Source: Globisporangium splendens
Lineage: Eukaryota; Oomycota; Peronosporomycetes; Pythiales; Pythiaceae
NCBI GenBank assembly: GCA_006386115.1
Contig: VFIW01000036.1
Coordinates: forward strand, 186,001-250,000
Length of the DNA: 64,000 bases
Reading direction: 5' to 3'
Within the stretch, counting starts at the first letter, position 1; each line of letters begins with the position of its first letter. The notes beneath the pieces were generated by a model that searched no databases, had not been told where the DNA came from, and saw only the letters and a list, made by a program, of their open reading frames with translations. Both the position numbers and the translations under genes were made by a program. Positions 51,543 to 62,339 of this stretch are shown here, in pieces.

Positions 51543-52577
51543 TTACTGGTGAATCTCACGAATTGTATAAAAATGGTCGTATGTCGGATTTTTTGGCACA
51601 AACTGAGCGATTTCATCAATGCGAGCTTTGACACCGGGGGTGATCTTGTCGATGAAAGCATACGCTTTGAGGTTTTCATCCAGTTGACCGACGCTCGTCG
51701 CTCCGAGCATCACTGTTGACACATTCGGATTCGTCGCACACCATGCGATCGCAAGCTGAGGCAGCGAGCAACCAAGCTCCTGGGCAATGACCTTCATTTT
51801 CTCTGCCTTCGAAATCTTCAAATCCAAGTCGGGTATCATGTCCTGAATCCTCGGCACCGTTAAACGAGTACCTTCAACGAAACCTTTCGTATGCTTACCC
51901 GAAATGAGACCATGACGAAGTGGAGAAAACGTCGTGAGACCAAGCCCGTACTTCTTGTACAGGTTCACAAAGTCAAATTCCACACGGGAGCGCTCAAAAA
52001 TGTGGTATTCAGGCTGCTCCACGATCGGACGGATGAGTCCAAGGCGATCAGCGATCTCGCACGCTTCAATAATGTCGGCGGACTTCCACTCACTGGTTCC
52101 CCAGTAGAATGCCCAGCCCTGATTGATGACAAAGTTCATTGCTCGAACCGTTTCTTCGATGGGAGTATGCTTATCAGGGCGGTGGCAGAAGATCACATCG
52201 ACGTAGTCCAATTGCAAGCGCTTGAGCGACGCCTTCGTTCCTTCGACGATGTGCTTGCGACTGAGCCCCTGGTCATTTGGACCCGGGTTAGCCTTCGAGC
52301 CAAAGTACATCTTGGTGCTGATCACTAGGTCTTCGCGTTGCCAGACCCCGTTCTTGATGCCTTTTTGGATCGCTTGACCCACGACTTCTTCCGATTTCCC
52401 AGCCCCATATGCTTCAGCGTTGTCGAAGTAATTGACACCGCCCTCGTACGCCTTCGTCATGATAGCATAGGTCTTGTCAAGACCAAACTCGTCGAACGTC
52501 ATGCACCCAAGTGAGAGCGTGGACACAAGAAGCCCAGTGTTGCCCAAGTACCGATGCTTCATGGTATGCAACGCCAT
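51543..52577 (-). CDS. aldo-keto reductase, KCNAB-like (AKR-10)
   Basis: 344 residues starting MALHTMKHRYLGNTGLLV. The tetrad lies in YFDNAEAYGAG, VISTKMYFG and IFCHRP. It shares TFSPLRHGLISGKHTKG with AKR-12 (TFSPLRYGVITGKHSKG), where the others have TWSPLA. These two form a subgroup that lacks the Trp of WSPLA, which borders the cofactor site in Kv-beta. An in-frame extension upstream of 52577 is not conserved. The end reads YDHFYTIREIHQ. Confidence 0.95.
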   Translation of the reverse strand: MALHTMKHRYLGNTGLLVSTLSLGCMTFDEFGLDKTYAIMTKAYEGGVNYFDNAEAYGAGKSEEVVGQAIQKGIKNGVWQREDLVISTKMYFGSKANPGPNDQGLSRKHIVEGTKASLKRLQLDYVDVIFCHRPDKHTPIEETVRAMNFVINQGWAFYWGTSEWKSADIIEACEIADRLGLIRPIVEQPEYHIFERSRVEFDFVNLYKKYGLGLTTFSPLRHGLISGKHTKGFVEGTRLTVPRIQDMIPDLDLKISKAEKMKVIAQELGCSLPQLAIAWCATNPNVSTVMLGATSVGQLDENLKAYAFIDKITPGVKARIDEIAQFVPKNPTYDHFYTIREIHQ

Positions 52578-52727
52578 TGTTATTGATGGATAGCCCGAAA
52601 GCTGAGTGCCTTTGTTGCCAAGAACAAGTTGAAAAGTGATTGCCTGTTGCCTACCCAAATGTCTGGCTGCTGCAGCCAACTTAAGCGTACAAGAACCGAA
52701 ACGTAATCGTCTCTTCACGTGATGATG
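52578..52727. other. 5' flank of AKR-10
   Basis: 150 bases before the first copy of the 16-base repeat. No gene; the promoter is presumed. Confidence 0.4.
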
Positions 52728-53043
52728 TCACGTCATTTTGGATGATAAGAAATCTATTGAACTTAAAGTTTAAGGTTTCCCGGGGAAGAAGGGTGGGTTC
52801 TCAGCTATCATACCCTGCCGGAACACAAGCGTTCTCACACTTGCGTCCGGGGTTTTCGTAATTTTCTAGTTTTTCTGGCATTTGTAGTTTCTTCGTGTGC
52901 CGTTTTGTTGGTGGCTTTGTTCGTTGTTGTATGCATTTTGGCTGTGCTTCATCAGCCACACTTGCACTGGTGTTTGTCGCGCTTCGATACTTCGATCTCG
53001 GCTCGAGTCACACGAGCGCACGTGCAATCACGTCATTTTGGAT
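52728..53043 (+). repeat. 300-base insert flanked by 16-base direct repeats
   Basis: TCACGTCATTTTGGAT occurs at 52728-52743 and 53028-53043, and a third time at 56760-56775 on the far side of LINE B copy 1. The 284 bases between the first two contain a GC-rich stretch, TTGCGTCCGGGGTTTTCG, that resembles the 5' untranslated region of an oomycete LINE. It may be a separate small insertion. No ORF is supported. Confidence 0.6.
53022..53043 (+). repeat. target-site duplication of LINE B copy 1, left
   Basis: GTGCAATCACGTCATTTTGGAT. It pairs with 56754-56775 with one mismatch in 22 bases. Confidence 0.85.
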
Positions 53044-56000
53044 AGAGAGAGAGAAGGTAATTCTATTTAACTTATGATCTACATATAGTTTAAGAATTCC
53101 TGAGTCTCATTAACACTGCTGACAGTGAGGTGTTTCTCAAGTTTTGACGGTGTGGCACCGATATCATTGTCGAGTAGAACTGCGACTTGGGACATAAGAA
53201 TTTGATCGTTCCCCCGCGATTCGTCGGTGAGTATCTTCGCACTCTTGGAGTTCATTGCCACGTTGGCGAGAAGATCGGCCATTTTGTTTTGTTCTCGTTT
53301 TGTGTGATTCCAGGAGATCCACGCAAAGTTGGCGATGATTTGGTTTACCCGAACTGCTAGTGGCTGCAACTCGGTCTGGCGTATTGAGGCGAACCCGTTC
53401 TGGGCTGCGATAATCATTTGGCTGTCTCCGAAGACTTCCAACTTGACTTCATAGTGCTGTAGGTAGTGTGCACTGTATGCCAGACCATCTTTCAGTGCGC
53501 TGTATTCGCACCAATTGTTCGTGACTTCTGGTCCCATGTACGCATAGCCGCATGCTTTGAGTTCCCATCGATTGCTGCGTTCATTCAGGAAGATGAGTGC
53601 CCAACCACTGCCTCCTGGACCTGGGTTGCCGCGTGCACCTCCATCGAAATACAAACGCGCTGTCGCCCACGCTTCAAGTTGACGCGACAGGTCTTGTCTC
53701 TCCAGTACGCTGAGCAGTTGGCTCAGGCAAGTTGCATTGATCTTTTCTCCTTTGAGCGTTCTCATCCGATGAGCCACAGCTCGCACTTGCATCACACACG
53801 CAGTCCACACACGCTTGGTGCTTTCTTCGATAGCAACGTGTTGCCGTTCATGCACTATTTCCACTCTCGTTCTCCACAGCAATACTGGGATGCTTGATGT
53901 GACGATAAACCAGAGTTTCTGTAGTGCTGTCGAGTGTTCCGGAGTAATGAACCCGAAGCTCTTTTCCAATTCCCGGAGCAAAGATCGTTGACCTGGCGGG
54001 GCTCTGCGGCTAGCAATGTGAGGCAGGAAGAGATTGAGTGCTTGCTCCGTCAATGTTCGACCAATCCATCGCCCGAGGAACGCCATCCACGCGGCTTGTG
54101 CTCGCTTGCAACTCCAGACTATGTGTGAGATAGTTTCTTTTGTTTCCCCACATCCGGCATTGCTTGGACACGCCGAAGACTCGATCCTTCCCGGATGGAA
54201 CAGGTTGAGCTGCATCGTAGAAATCCGGTATGTCGTCCACATCTGATACGGTGTAAGACATCCTCGTTGCTTCCATAGATCTGCTGGTAGCCGATACTGC
54301 ACATGACTGTACCACTGATCCGTTTTCGCGACTTCGTTGAGCTTGTCTACGAGTACTCCGAGACCTTGATACAACTTGCTGTGCAGCCTCCGTGTTCTTG
54401 CTCGGTCAATTGTCTTCTGGATGCTGTTTGGGGGAGTACGTTCATGCACCAGCCACGGACAGTGCGTCGTGAGCGGGTGAGGTTTGAATGTCCACCCTAC
54501 AGTTTTTATTTCTTCTTCGATCATTGCAACGTCTTGTTGGCAAGTAGCATCCCCGGTCCAGTCGGTCACTGTCCAGAGAACTCCATTTGCTTGCCGTTGC
54601 ATCTGAATGTAGTCCGTGTGGCTCCTCTCCGACCCTGGCATCGCGATGATGGTTCCCATGCCGTTGCTGATCCACTTGTACTCTCGTTTTGTGGGTTTCC
54701 TGCTCCACGGCTCCTGCTGACTGATTAGCTGGTTGCCTGCATCGATTTCCATCTCCGGTGAGCATAGAATGATGCTGGTTACGAGTTTTCGCAGGACGGC
54801 CCTTCGTTTGGACGTGAGAGTCGCCGTCATGGTTGGTAGCCGCACGGAGAACACTCGCTCTTCTTCCCGTCTCACGTTGAAGCTGGCCAAATTGCATTCT
54901 TTCAGGAAAGAAACCGTTTTGACCGTGTACTGCTCGCCTTGACTGTCGATTATCCAGGGGTTGTCGTTCCACTGAAAGGATGGCCAGAACGCTCGAGTCT
55001 CTTCCGATAGCTGATGAATCGTCTGCTCAGGTTTTCTCCCAAAATATACGCCTACCCGTCCGTCTGATCTCCACTCGAGGTCCACGGTCGGTAGCAAGGA
55101 TTCCATTTGCCGCTTTAGATCGTCTTTCCACGCGGGATTGCGTCCCTCTGCAGCCACCAGGTCTTCACCGAGATACTCCCACCCGAGTCTGTGGATATTG
55201 TTCGTCTGGTACAGCCTTGTCTGTGCGTGCTGGCTTCGCTCCTTGGGTGAGATCGCGCAGCATCCCCAGTTTTGACTTTTGTCCTGATGAACCTGTTCAT
55301 GCCAAGCTTCTGTATACCTGTCTCGCGCTCGCTGTAGCCACCGAGTTGTCCGCCGCATCGCTTGTCGCTTTATTGCCAGAGGTATTGAATAGAGACCAAT
55401 ACCTCCTTCCTTGACCGGCAGGTAGAGCAGGGAAGGACTCACCTTGTGCCTCATGCCGTCTGTGCCGAGTGTCGATTTCCACAAAAATTGCTTTTGTAGG
55501 TTCACTAGCTGGTCCACGACCTTCGCTGGGGGCTTGATGTAGCCGGCAGTGAATAGAATCGACGGCAGCAAGACCGAATTCAGTATAAGCACTCTCCCCA
55601 CCACACTGTTGGAGACTTTGGTCGCGATAATCAATCTTGTTCGGAGCTTTTGCAGGCGGTCCTCCCAATTAGCCTGCGTGATGTTCCCGGTTCCTATTTG
55701 GATGCCAAGGTACCTCACCGTCTCTCCATGCTTCAGGATTGGAATGCCGCATCTTTGTTCTTGGACTACTGCTGTGTTGAGACTGATATAGCTGCTTTTC
55801 GTTGGTTGCACGTGCAGCCCTGATTGCTGGCCAAACTCGGTCAGCAGCTGCATCAGCCGAGGCAGCTGTCTCCCTTGTTTCAAAAAGACAGCAGAGTCGT
55901 CAACGAAGGTCGAAATAAGATGGGGTTCTGCTCCTGATCTGGTCACACGAATCCCTTCCAGATAGGGGTCTTGTTGTACTGCCAGTGCGAGAATCTCCGC

Positions 56001-56758
56001 AGCAACGATAAACAGCAGAGGGGCCAGGGGGCAACCTTGACGAATGCCCGACTTGACCTCCCATTCTCTCGACAGTTCACCGTTCACCAGGTACTGCGCC
56101 GTAGTGTCCGTGTGCATTCGACGTACTAAATCCACAAATTGTCGCCCAAAGCCGAACTTGCTCAGCACAAGGTACAGAAAGTCTCTGTCCAATGTGTCGT
56201 AAGCCTTCATGAAGTCAAGCATCACAATTCCCGGAGCGTCATCGAACCCTTCAGTGCTGCTGTGGTACGCTTTATCCAATGCGGCTTGCATGATGAGGAT
56301 CGCGTTCTCCATCAGTCGGTCGCGTACGAAGCCTTGTTGTTCTTCTCCGATGATCCACAGAAGGATGTCTTGCAGCCTTGTTGCTAGGACTTTTGCAAAC
56401 AACTTGTATGTGGTCGTAAGCAGAGTGATTGGTCTGTAATCGAGGGGATTTGGCGAATCTCCTTTCTTGCGCAACGGAATAACGATTCCTTGACCGAATG
56501 ATCTTGGCATGGGTGCCCCGCGTTGGATGTTGTTGAATTCCCGCACCAAAACGTCGACCATCGCGTCCTCGCAATCCTTGTAGAAGTCATTGTTCAGACT
56601 GTCCACGCCACCTGCCTTATGCCGATGTAAAGCCGCGATTGCCTCTCGTACTTCTTTTTCAGTAATGGGTGCCATCAAGTCTTGGTTTTGCGCTTCCGTG
56701 ACTTTCCGAGTTTCCGGAATGTACACCAGTGCATCGAATCGCAGTTCAGCCTTGTGCG
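53044..56758 (-). mobile_element. LINE B copy 1, 5'-truncated with intact ORF
   Basis: The element is delimited by target-site duplications. It is in minus orientation; its 3' end is at 53044 and ends in a CT dinucleotide tail (read as AGAGAGAG on the plus strand). The single frame covers RT to RNase H without a break, so the insertion is young, but it lacks the endonuclease domain and 5' UTR. Confidence 0.92.
53079..56758 (-). CDS. LINE B ORF2 (reverse transcriptase and RNase H), 5' partial
   Basis: More than 1,215 codons without a stop. The RT domain (about 20-420) includes HKAGGVDSLNNDFYK, DYRPITLLTTTYKLFAKVLA, EEQQGFVRDR, LDFMKAYDTLDRDFLY, SGIRQGCPLAPLLF, the catalytic FVDD and YLGIQIG. 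After a thumb and connection region with a Cys/His motif (CPSNAGCGETKETISHIVWS), the RNase H domain at about 1040-1170 has YFDGGARGNPGPGGSGW, the Glu of NNWCEYSAL, the Asp of VFGDSQMI and NKMADLLANVAM. No start codon: the frame is open to the truncation point. It differs clearly from LINE A in sequence and 3' tail. Confidence 0.93.
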
Positions 56759-56775
56759 ATCACGTCATTTTGGAT
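56754..56775 (+). repeat. target-site duplication of LINE B copy 1, right
   Basis: GTGCGATCACGTCATTTTGGAT, partner of 53022-53043. Confidence 0.85.
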
Positions 56776-57870
56776 CGCCTGTGTTTGCCAAGTCATTGCC
56801 CATCTCTTGCAACATTCGGCGTCAACACCAACTACGAGGACCAGCACCAGATTACTCCCAGTTGGTGATCAGGGAGTGGTGGTCGTGAGAGTCTCCATCG
56901 GCAGATGTGTTTACGCCGGTAAAACTTCAACCAGCTTCGACAGAGAGCGTCAAACTCAACGTTCATAAAACGCAAGCATGCCAATTTCACTCGCTGGGTG
57001 CAGAAAAACTAACCAGTGCCGCGCTAGGCATGGTGAACCTCTGGATGTTATATGTTTTCGCTATGTATAGATGCTGTTTCAGTTGATAAATTGTAGCAGT
57101 GATCAAGCTCGTCCTCCACTTCTGCAAATGGGAGTGCGCGTTGGGGTGACACTTCCCGCAGTTCAATCTTCCATCTACTCTGGATGCATTGAAACAAGAC
57201 GAAGCACGACAACCATCGAGCTCCAACCTCCAAGGCCCTATTTCAAAGCTCCGTTGCCACCCTACGGCGACACAGAGTACGCTCACAGGCATGCACGCGC
57301 CGACAACCCCCAGCTCGCCGGACAAATAGCAACGACAAAGCAGTATTTATTTCCATAAACCCCTCTCCTTAGAAGCTTATTTACTCAGAAAAGGAAAGTC
57401 ACTTTCGTAACGTAAACAGAGCTAAAGGTGAGATAACCAACTATTGTCACGGCCACTTGAGTTGATTCGCCTTCTTTAAAATTCGCACAAAAATCAACGC
57501 AACTCCTCAAGTCCTTCTCGGACAAGGTCAAAAAAATGTATCCAAGAAAGCTATGCCCATTCTCTTTCTCATGGTATTAGTTTCGTTCTCTCCTGTTCTT
57601 GTCCAAAGTGGCAAGATGCAGCAACATGAAGGAGGTGCGGAGGGATATCACCATCACCACATGCATTCGGATCGAGTTAACGAAAGCTGAGGAACTTTGA
57701 TGAGGCGCGAAAATGCGCAGTTACATAGCTGACTGTTTTGGGATCTCAAAGCACTCGGTTGTACACATGTATGTGGTCGACAACGGAAGTTATCTCGTGA
57801 ATTTGTTCGATGTGAGGGTGCATCTTGACCATTTCTAGCACTGCTTAGTCATCGAGTTCTGTTGATGTTT
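56776..57870. other. 1.1 kb without a supported gene
   Basis: A 95-codon plus-strand frame at 57071-57358 overlaps antisense frames, and none is recognised. Nothing else is seen. Confidence 0.45.
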
Positions 57871-57885
57871 ACGAAAACAACGTAT
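57871..57885 (+). repeat. target-site duplication of LINE B copy 2, left
   Basis: ACGAAAACAACGTAT, repeated exactly at 58631-58645. Confidence 0.9.
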
Positions 57886-58630
57886 ACGAGAGAGAGAGAG
57901 AAGGTAGTTCTGTTTAACTTATGATCTACATACAGTTTAAGAATTCCTGAGTCTCATTAACACTGCTGAGAGTGAGGTGTTTCTAAGTTTTGACGGTGTG
58001 GCACCGATATCATTGTCGAGTAGAACTGCGACTTGGGACATAAGAATTTGATCATTTCCCCCGCGATTCGTCGGTGAGTATCTTCGCACTCTTGGAGTTC
58101 ATTGCCACGTTGGCGAGAAGATCGACCATTTTGTTTTGTTCTCGTTTTGTGTGATTCCAGGAGATCCACGCAAAGTTGGCGATGATTTGGTTTGCCCGAA
58201 CTGCTAGTGGCTGCAACTCGGTCTGGCGTATTGAGGCGAACCCGTTCTGGGCTGCGATAATCATTTGGCTGTCTCCGAAGACTTCCAGTTTGACTTCGTA
58301 GTGCTGTAGGTAGTGTGCACTGTATGCCAGGCCATCTTTCAGCGCGCTGTATTCGCACCAATTGTTCATGACTTGTGGTCCCATGTACGCATAGCCGCAT
58401 GCTTGGAGTTCCCATCGATTGCTGCGTTCATTCAGGAAGACGAGTCCCCAACCGCTGCCTCCTGGACCTGGGTTGCCGCGTGCACCTCCATCGAAATACA
58501 AACGCGCCGTCGCCCATGCTTCCAGTTGCCGCGACAAGTCTTGTCTCTCCAGTGCGCTGAGCATTTGGCTCAGGCACGTTGCATTGGCCTTTTCTCCTTT
58601 GAGCATTCTAATCCGATGGACCACAGCCCA
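57886..58630 (-). mobile_element. LINE B copy 2, strongly 5'-truncated (745 bases)
   Basis: Minus orientation with the same CT tail and 3' UTR as copy 1. It encodes only the RNase H end (YFDGGARGNPGPGGSGW, CEYSALKDGLAY, VFGDSQMI, NKMVDLLANVAM). A small frameshift near 58054 displaces the last residues. Exact 15-base duplications on both sides show an independent target-primed insertion. Confidence 0.93.
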
Positions 58631-58645
58631 ACGAAAACAACGTAT
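58631..58645 (+). repeat. target-site duplication of LINE B copy 2, right
   Basis: ACGAAAACAACGTAT; its end begins a small palindrome CGTATGCTCAGCATACG (58641-58657). Confidence 0.9.
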
Positions 58646-59036
58646 GCTCAGCATACGTTTTTTGGCTTGCAGCCAATCAAACAACTCGACTCTTATTAAT
58701 ACTAAAGCACACCCTATCCTTCTTACAGCGGCATTGTTTGTTGTGATTATTGTAATAATCGTTGGCACCGTTGCTTGAGGCCAACAGTTTCGGTGCGTCA
58801 ACCTTGTTTGGCGCTTACATCGCGGTTTACGCACACAAACATACAAATGGTTTAATTTCCATATCCCGTTCGTGACAGCAACGACAAGGCGCTTACTGAC
58901 AGACTCCCAATTCCCCCAACGTTCAAGAGGCAGGCATCGATCGCCTCTCATTCCTCAATTTCGTGGCTCCTGCGAAACCAAAAGCTCAAACCACAAGACA
59001 AAGTCTCTCCTCACTCCTCATCGCATTCAGATCAAG
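58646..59036. other. 5' flank of AKR-11
   Basis: No gene. Contains the presumed promoter of AKR-11. Confidence 0.5.
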
Positions 59037-60080
59037 ATGGCATCCTCGACTCCAGTTCGCGATATGAAGTACCGCTACTTGGGCAACTCTGGCCTGCTCG
59101 TGTCGACGTTCTCGTTCGGCTGCATGACGTTTGACAACAAGAGCGGCGTCGACAAAGCTTACGACATTATGGTGAAGGCCTTCCAGAGTGGTATCAACTT
59201 TTTCGACAATGCAGAATCCTACAATGGAGGCGAAGCCGAACAGGTAATGGGCCAAGCTATTCAACGAGGCATCGACAACGGCGTGTGGACTCGCGAGGAC
59301 CTCGTGATCGGCACCAAGGTGTTCTTTGGACAGAAATCTGGTCCGAACGACCAAGGCATTAGCCGCAAGCATGTTATCGAAGGTGTGAAAGGATCGCTCA
59401 AGCGCACTCAGCTCGAGTACCTGGATGTGTTGTACTGCCATCGCCCAGAGGCCACGACCCCAATCGAGGAAACTGTGCGCGCCATGAACTACGTGATTCA
59501 GCAAGGTTGGGCGTTCTACTGGGGGACCAGTGAGTGGACGTCGGCGGACATTATCGAAGCGTGCGAGATCGCCGACCACCTCGGTCTAATTCGACCAGTC
59601 GTGGAGCAGACTCAATACAGCATCTTTGAGCGCTCACGCGTGGAGTTTGACTACGTGAACTTGTACAAGAAGTACAAGCTGGGAGCTGCAACGTGGTCGC
59701 CACTTGCCTTCGGCGTGCTCACGGGAAAATACAGCCAAGGTATCCCTGAAGGCTCGCGCATGAACGACGCGTGGCTGTCGTCATTGTTGCCCGACTTCGA
59801 GCTTCGCGTTGGCATGGCAAACAAGATTAAGCTGGTTGCAGACGAAGTGGGATGCTCGTTAGCGCAATTGGCGATTGCGTGGTGTGCGTCCAACCAAAAT
59901 GTGTCATCGGTCATCCTCGGTGCTTCCAGCGCTCACCAACTGGAGGAGAATATCAAGGCTCATGCCTTCATCGGCAAGATCACGCCGGAGATCAAGGCTC
60001 GCATTGACGCGATCGTGCAGTTCGTGCCAAAGCTCGCCGAGCATGACGAGCACTCTAAAGTGCGAGCGCACCACGTGTAG
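59037..60080 (+). CDS. aldo-keto reductase, KCNAB-like (AKR-11)
   Basis: 347 residues starting MASSTPVRDMKYRYLGNSG. The tetrad lies in FFDNAESYNGG, VIGTKVFFG and LYCHRP. It is of the CMTF subgroup but diverged over its whole length (YVIQQGWAFYWG, EQTQYSIFERSRVEFDYVN, LGAATWSPLAFGVLTGK, LSSLLPDFELRVGMANKIKL), with no long tract identical to another member, so it looks unconverted. It ends KVRAHHV. Confidence 0.95.
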   Translation: MASSTPVRDMKYRYLGNSGLLVSTFSFGCMTFDNKSGVDKAYDIMVKAFQSGINFFDNAESYNGGEAEQVMGQAIQRGIDNGVWTREDLVIGTKVFFGQKSGPNDQGISRKHVIEGVKGSLKRTQLEYLDVLYCHRPEATTPIEETVRAMNYVIQQGWAFYWGTSEWTSADIIEACEIADHLGLIRPVVEQTQYSIFERSRVEFDYVNLYKKYKLGAATWSPLAFGVLTGKYSQGIPEGSRMNDAWLSSLLPDFELRVGMANKIKLVADEVGCSLAQLAIAWCASNQNVSSVILGASSAHQLEENIKAHAFIGKITPEIKARIDAIVQFVPKLAEHDEHSKVRAHHV

Positions 60081-61039
60081 ATTGGAAAATCTCGACGAGA
60101 CAACCTTTGTTGGTCCGCATTTCATCACATTACGAGTACGGAGCTGAAATCTCAGAGTATGCATCCACTGTAGTTTCATTGACGCCAATTTCCCTTCTCA
60201 AACAACAACAACAGATCATTTTTTCGTGTTTCGTTGGCTGCGTTGTTTCAGCAGCTGATGGGATTCACCGAATACAACCCGGTCTTCTATTTATCAGGAT
60301 CGCCTCACACCAAAAGGCATCGACGAATATCGGTAAACATCGGTAAAGGACTAGTATTTACATCGGGATTTATGTTCCGAGAAATTCGCTGAAGGCTCCA
60401 ATGCCAAGTTGCACGTGAGGTCAATACGACGCACCCAACAAAGCAATACCACCTGCACCAAACCAGCTCTGTGACCATAGCAAGATGCGAAAAACCGTGG
60501 CTACAGGTCAACGGAATGCTACCAAACTCCGCGAATGCATCTCGTCTGGCGTCCCTAACTGCCAAAACTACCTTCAAGCTGGACCTCTCAGCGCTCAGCT
60601 GGCCAACGATACGAGAGCGAGCTCCTTCCAGACCACACCAAGGTCGCCTGCATTCCTCCCCGTCGTCAGTGCCGTTTGGTGCCCATGATCATCAGAGTGA
60701 TGATCTTCCTGTGCAAGGAGTGTGTCGGCGCAAACGCACTGAATTAGGTGATATCTGTGATTACTTCCCACCAAGGTTACAAACGCGTTCATTCCTTTTC
60801 AGAGGTTCGCCATTATTCAAAATCCTACTATATTTAACCTGTAACATCTCAAATATGATCGATTATAGCTTCATAGAGGATGTTGGCTGCATGCAGCGTT
60901 CTAGAGTGGACCACACTCCAGACTCCTCTCTTTTTGATTTGAGTTTGCAAGTCGCGTGTGGCAGGAGATCATTTCCAAATCCGCCTTCAACATCAAACAA
61001 CGACCTCAAGCTTCTACTCTCTCTCTCTCTCTCTGCACG
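60081..61039. other. intergenic AKR-11 to AKR-12
   Basis: About 960 bases with no recognised gene. Directly before AKR-12 is a run of CT dinucleotides (about 61014-61034), a longer version of the pyrimidine-rich leader seen at other AKR genes. Confidence 0.5.
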
Positions 61040-62095
61040 ATGGCGACTCCAGCACCAGCGACGCACGGCATGAAGTACCGCTACTTGGGCAACACGGGGC
61101 TGCTCGTGTCCACGCTCTCGTTCGGCGTGATGACGTTCGGCGACAAACTCAACGGCGACGCTGCATACGACATGATGGTCAAGGCCTTCCAGAGCGGCGT
61201 CAACTACTTTGACAACGCGGAGGTGTACGGCATGGGCAAGTCCGAGACGATCATGGGCGAGGTCATCAAGAAGGGTGTGGAGAACGGTGTCTGGACCCGC
61301 GAAGACCTCGTGCTCAGCACCAAGATGTACTTTGGCACGAAGACCAACCCGGGTCCGAATGACCAAGGATTGAGCCGCAAGCACATCATTGAAGGTACGA
61401 AGGCGTCGCTCAAACGCGCTCAACTCGACTACTTTGACGTGGTGTTCTGCCACCGCCCTGACTCATCGACTCCGATTGAAGAGACCGTGCGCGCGATGAA
61501 CTTTGTGATCGAGCAAGGCTGGGCGTTCTACTGGGGAACCAGCGAATGGAAGTCCGGCGATATTATCGAGGCGTGTGAGACCGCCGACCGCCTTGGACTC
61601 ATCCGCCCTGTGGTTGAGCAGCCACAGTACAACATTTTCGAGCGCTCGCGAGTCGACTTTGACTTTGTGAACCTGTACAAGAAGTACAAGTATGGACTCA
61701 CGACGTTCTCGCCACTCCGCTACGGTGTCATCACAGGCAAGCACAGCAAGGGCATCGCTGAAGGAAGTCGTCTCAATGACGCTGCGACGCGTAACCGTGT
61801 CAAGGACCTCGACGCCAAGATTACCAAGACCGATTCGTTCAAGAGTGTGGCCGACGACCTTGGATGCACCATTGCGCAGCTCGCGATCGCCTGGTGCGCG
61901 TCGAACCCGAACGTGTCGACCGTGATGCTCGGCGCGTCCAATATTGCGCAGCTGGAGGAAAACCTCAAGGCAAACGATCTGATCGAGAAGATGACCCCGG
62001 AGGTCAAGGTGCGCATCGATGAGATCGCGCAATATGTGCCTGGACACCCAGACTACGACATGTGGTACAATCACCGCAACAACAAATACTTGTAA
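61040..62095 (+). CDS. aldo-keto reductase, KCNAB-like (AKR-12)
   Basis: 351 residues starting MATPAPATHGMKYRYLGNTG. The tetrad lies in YFDNAEVYGMG, VLSTKMYFG and VFCHRP. It reads VMTFGDKLNGDAAYDMMVKA near the N-terminus and TFSPLRYGVITGKHSKG in place of TWSPLA, grouping with AKR-10. The segment around GLSRKHIIEGTKASLKRAQL matches AKR-2, AKR-3 and AKR-9. It ends MWYNHRNNKYL. Confidence 0.95.
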   Translation: MATPAPATHGMKYRYLGNTGLLVSTLSFGVMTFGDKLNGDAAYDMMVKAFQSGVNYFDNAEVYGMGKSETIMGEVIKKGVENGVWTREDLVLSTKMYFGTKTNPGPNDQGLSRKHIIEGTKASLKRAQLDYFDVVFCHRPDSSTPIEETVRAMNFVIEQGWAFYWGTSEWKSGDIIEACETADRLGLIRPVVEQPQYNIFERSRVDFDFVNLYKKYKYGLTTFSPLRYGVITGKHSKGIAEGSRLNDAATRNRVKDLDAKITKTDSFKSVADDLGCTIAQLAIAWCASNPNVSTVMLGASNIAQLEENLKANDLIEKMTPEVKVRIDEIAQYVPGHPDYDMWYNHRNNKYL

Positions 62096-62339
62096 GTGTG
62101 CGCAAGTGCAATTTTCTTTTGTTTGTCTGGGATTAATTGGTTGAGATAATCAGCATTTTTTGTAAGCAATCTACGCTATGCAACCACGTTCTATCATGCT
62201 TTTATCCAACAACCAATTGTCTTTTTGACTATCAGTCAGCACCTTTTTTCTCTCTTCTCGGTGGAGATTTTACAGTTGTGCTTGCTGGGTTATGGCAGCT
62301 AGCTGCATTTCAGCGATCTCGACACCGCAGTGGTGCGGC
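62096..62339. other. 3' flank of AKR-12
   Basis: AT-rich, with no gene. Confidence 0.5.

Noticed and set aside
52578..52718. 47-residue upstream extension of AKR-10
   Set aside because: It resembles no targeting peptide I trust and has no counterpart in paralogues.
52728..56775. Twin-primed inversion of the LINE B 5' end
   Set aside because: In twin priming the inverted piece would lie at the 5' side (right of 56758); the extra segment lies beside the 3' tail instead.
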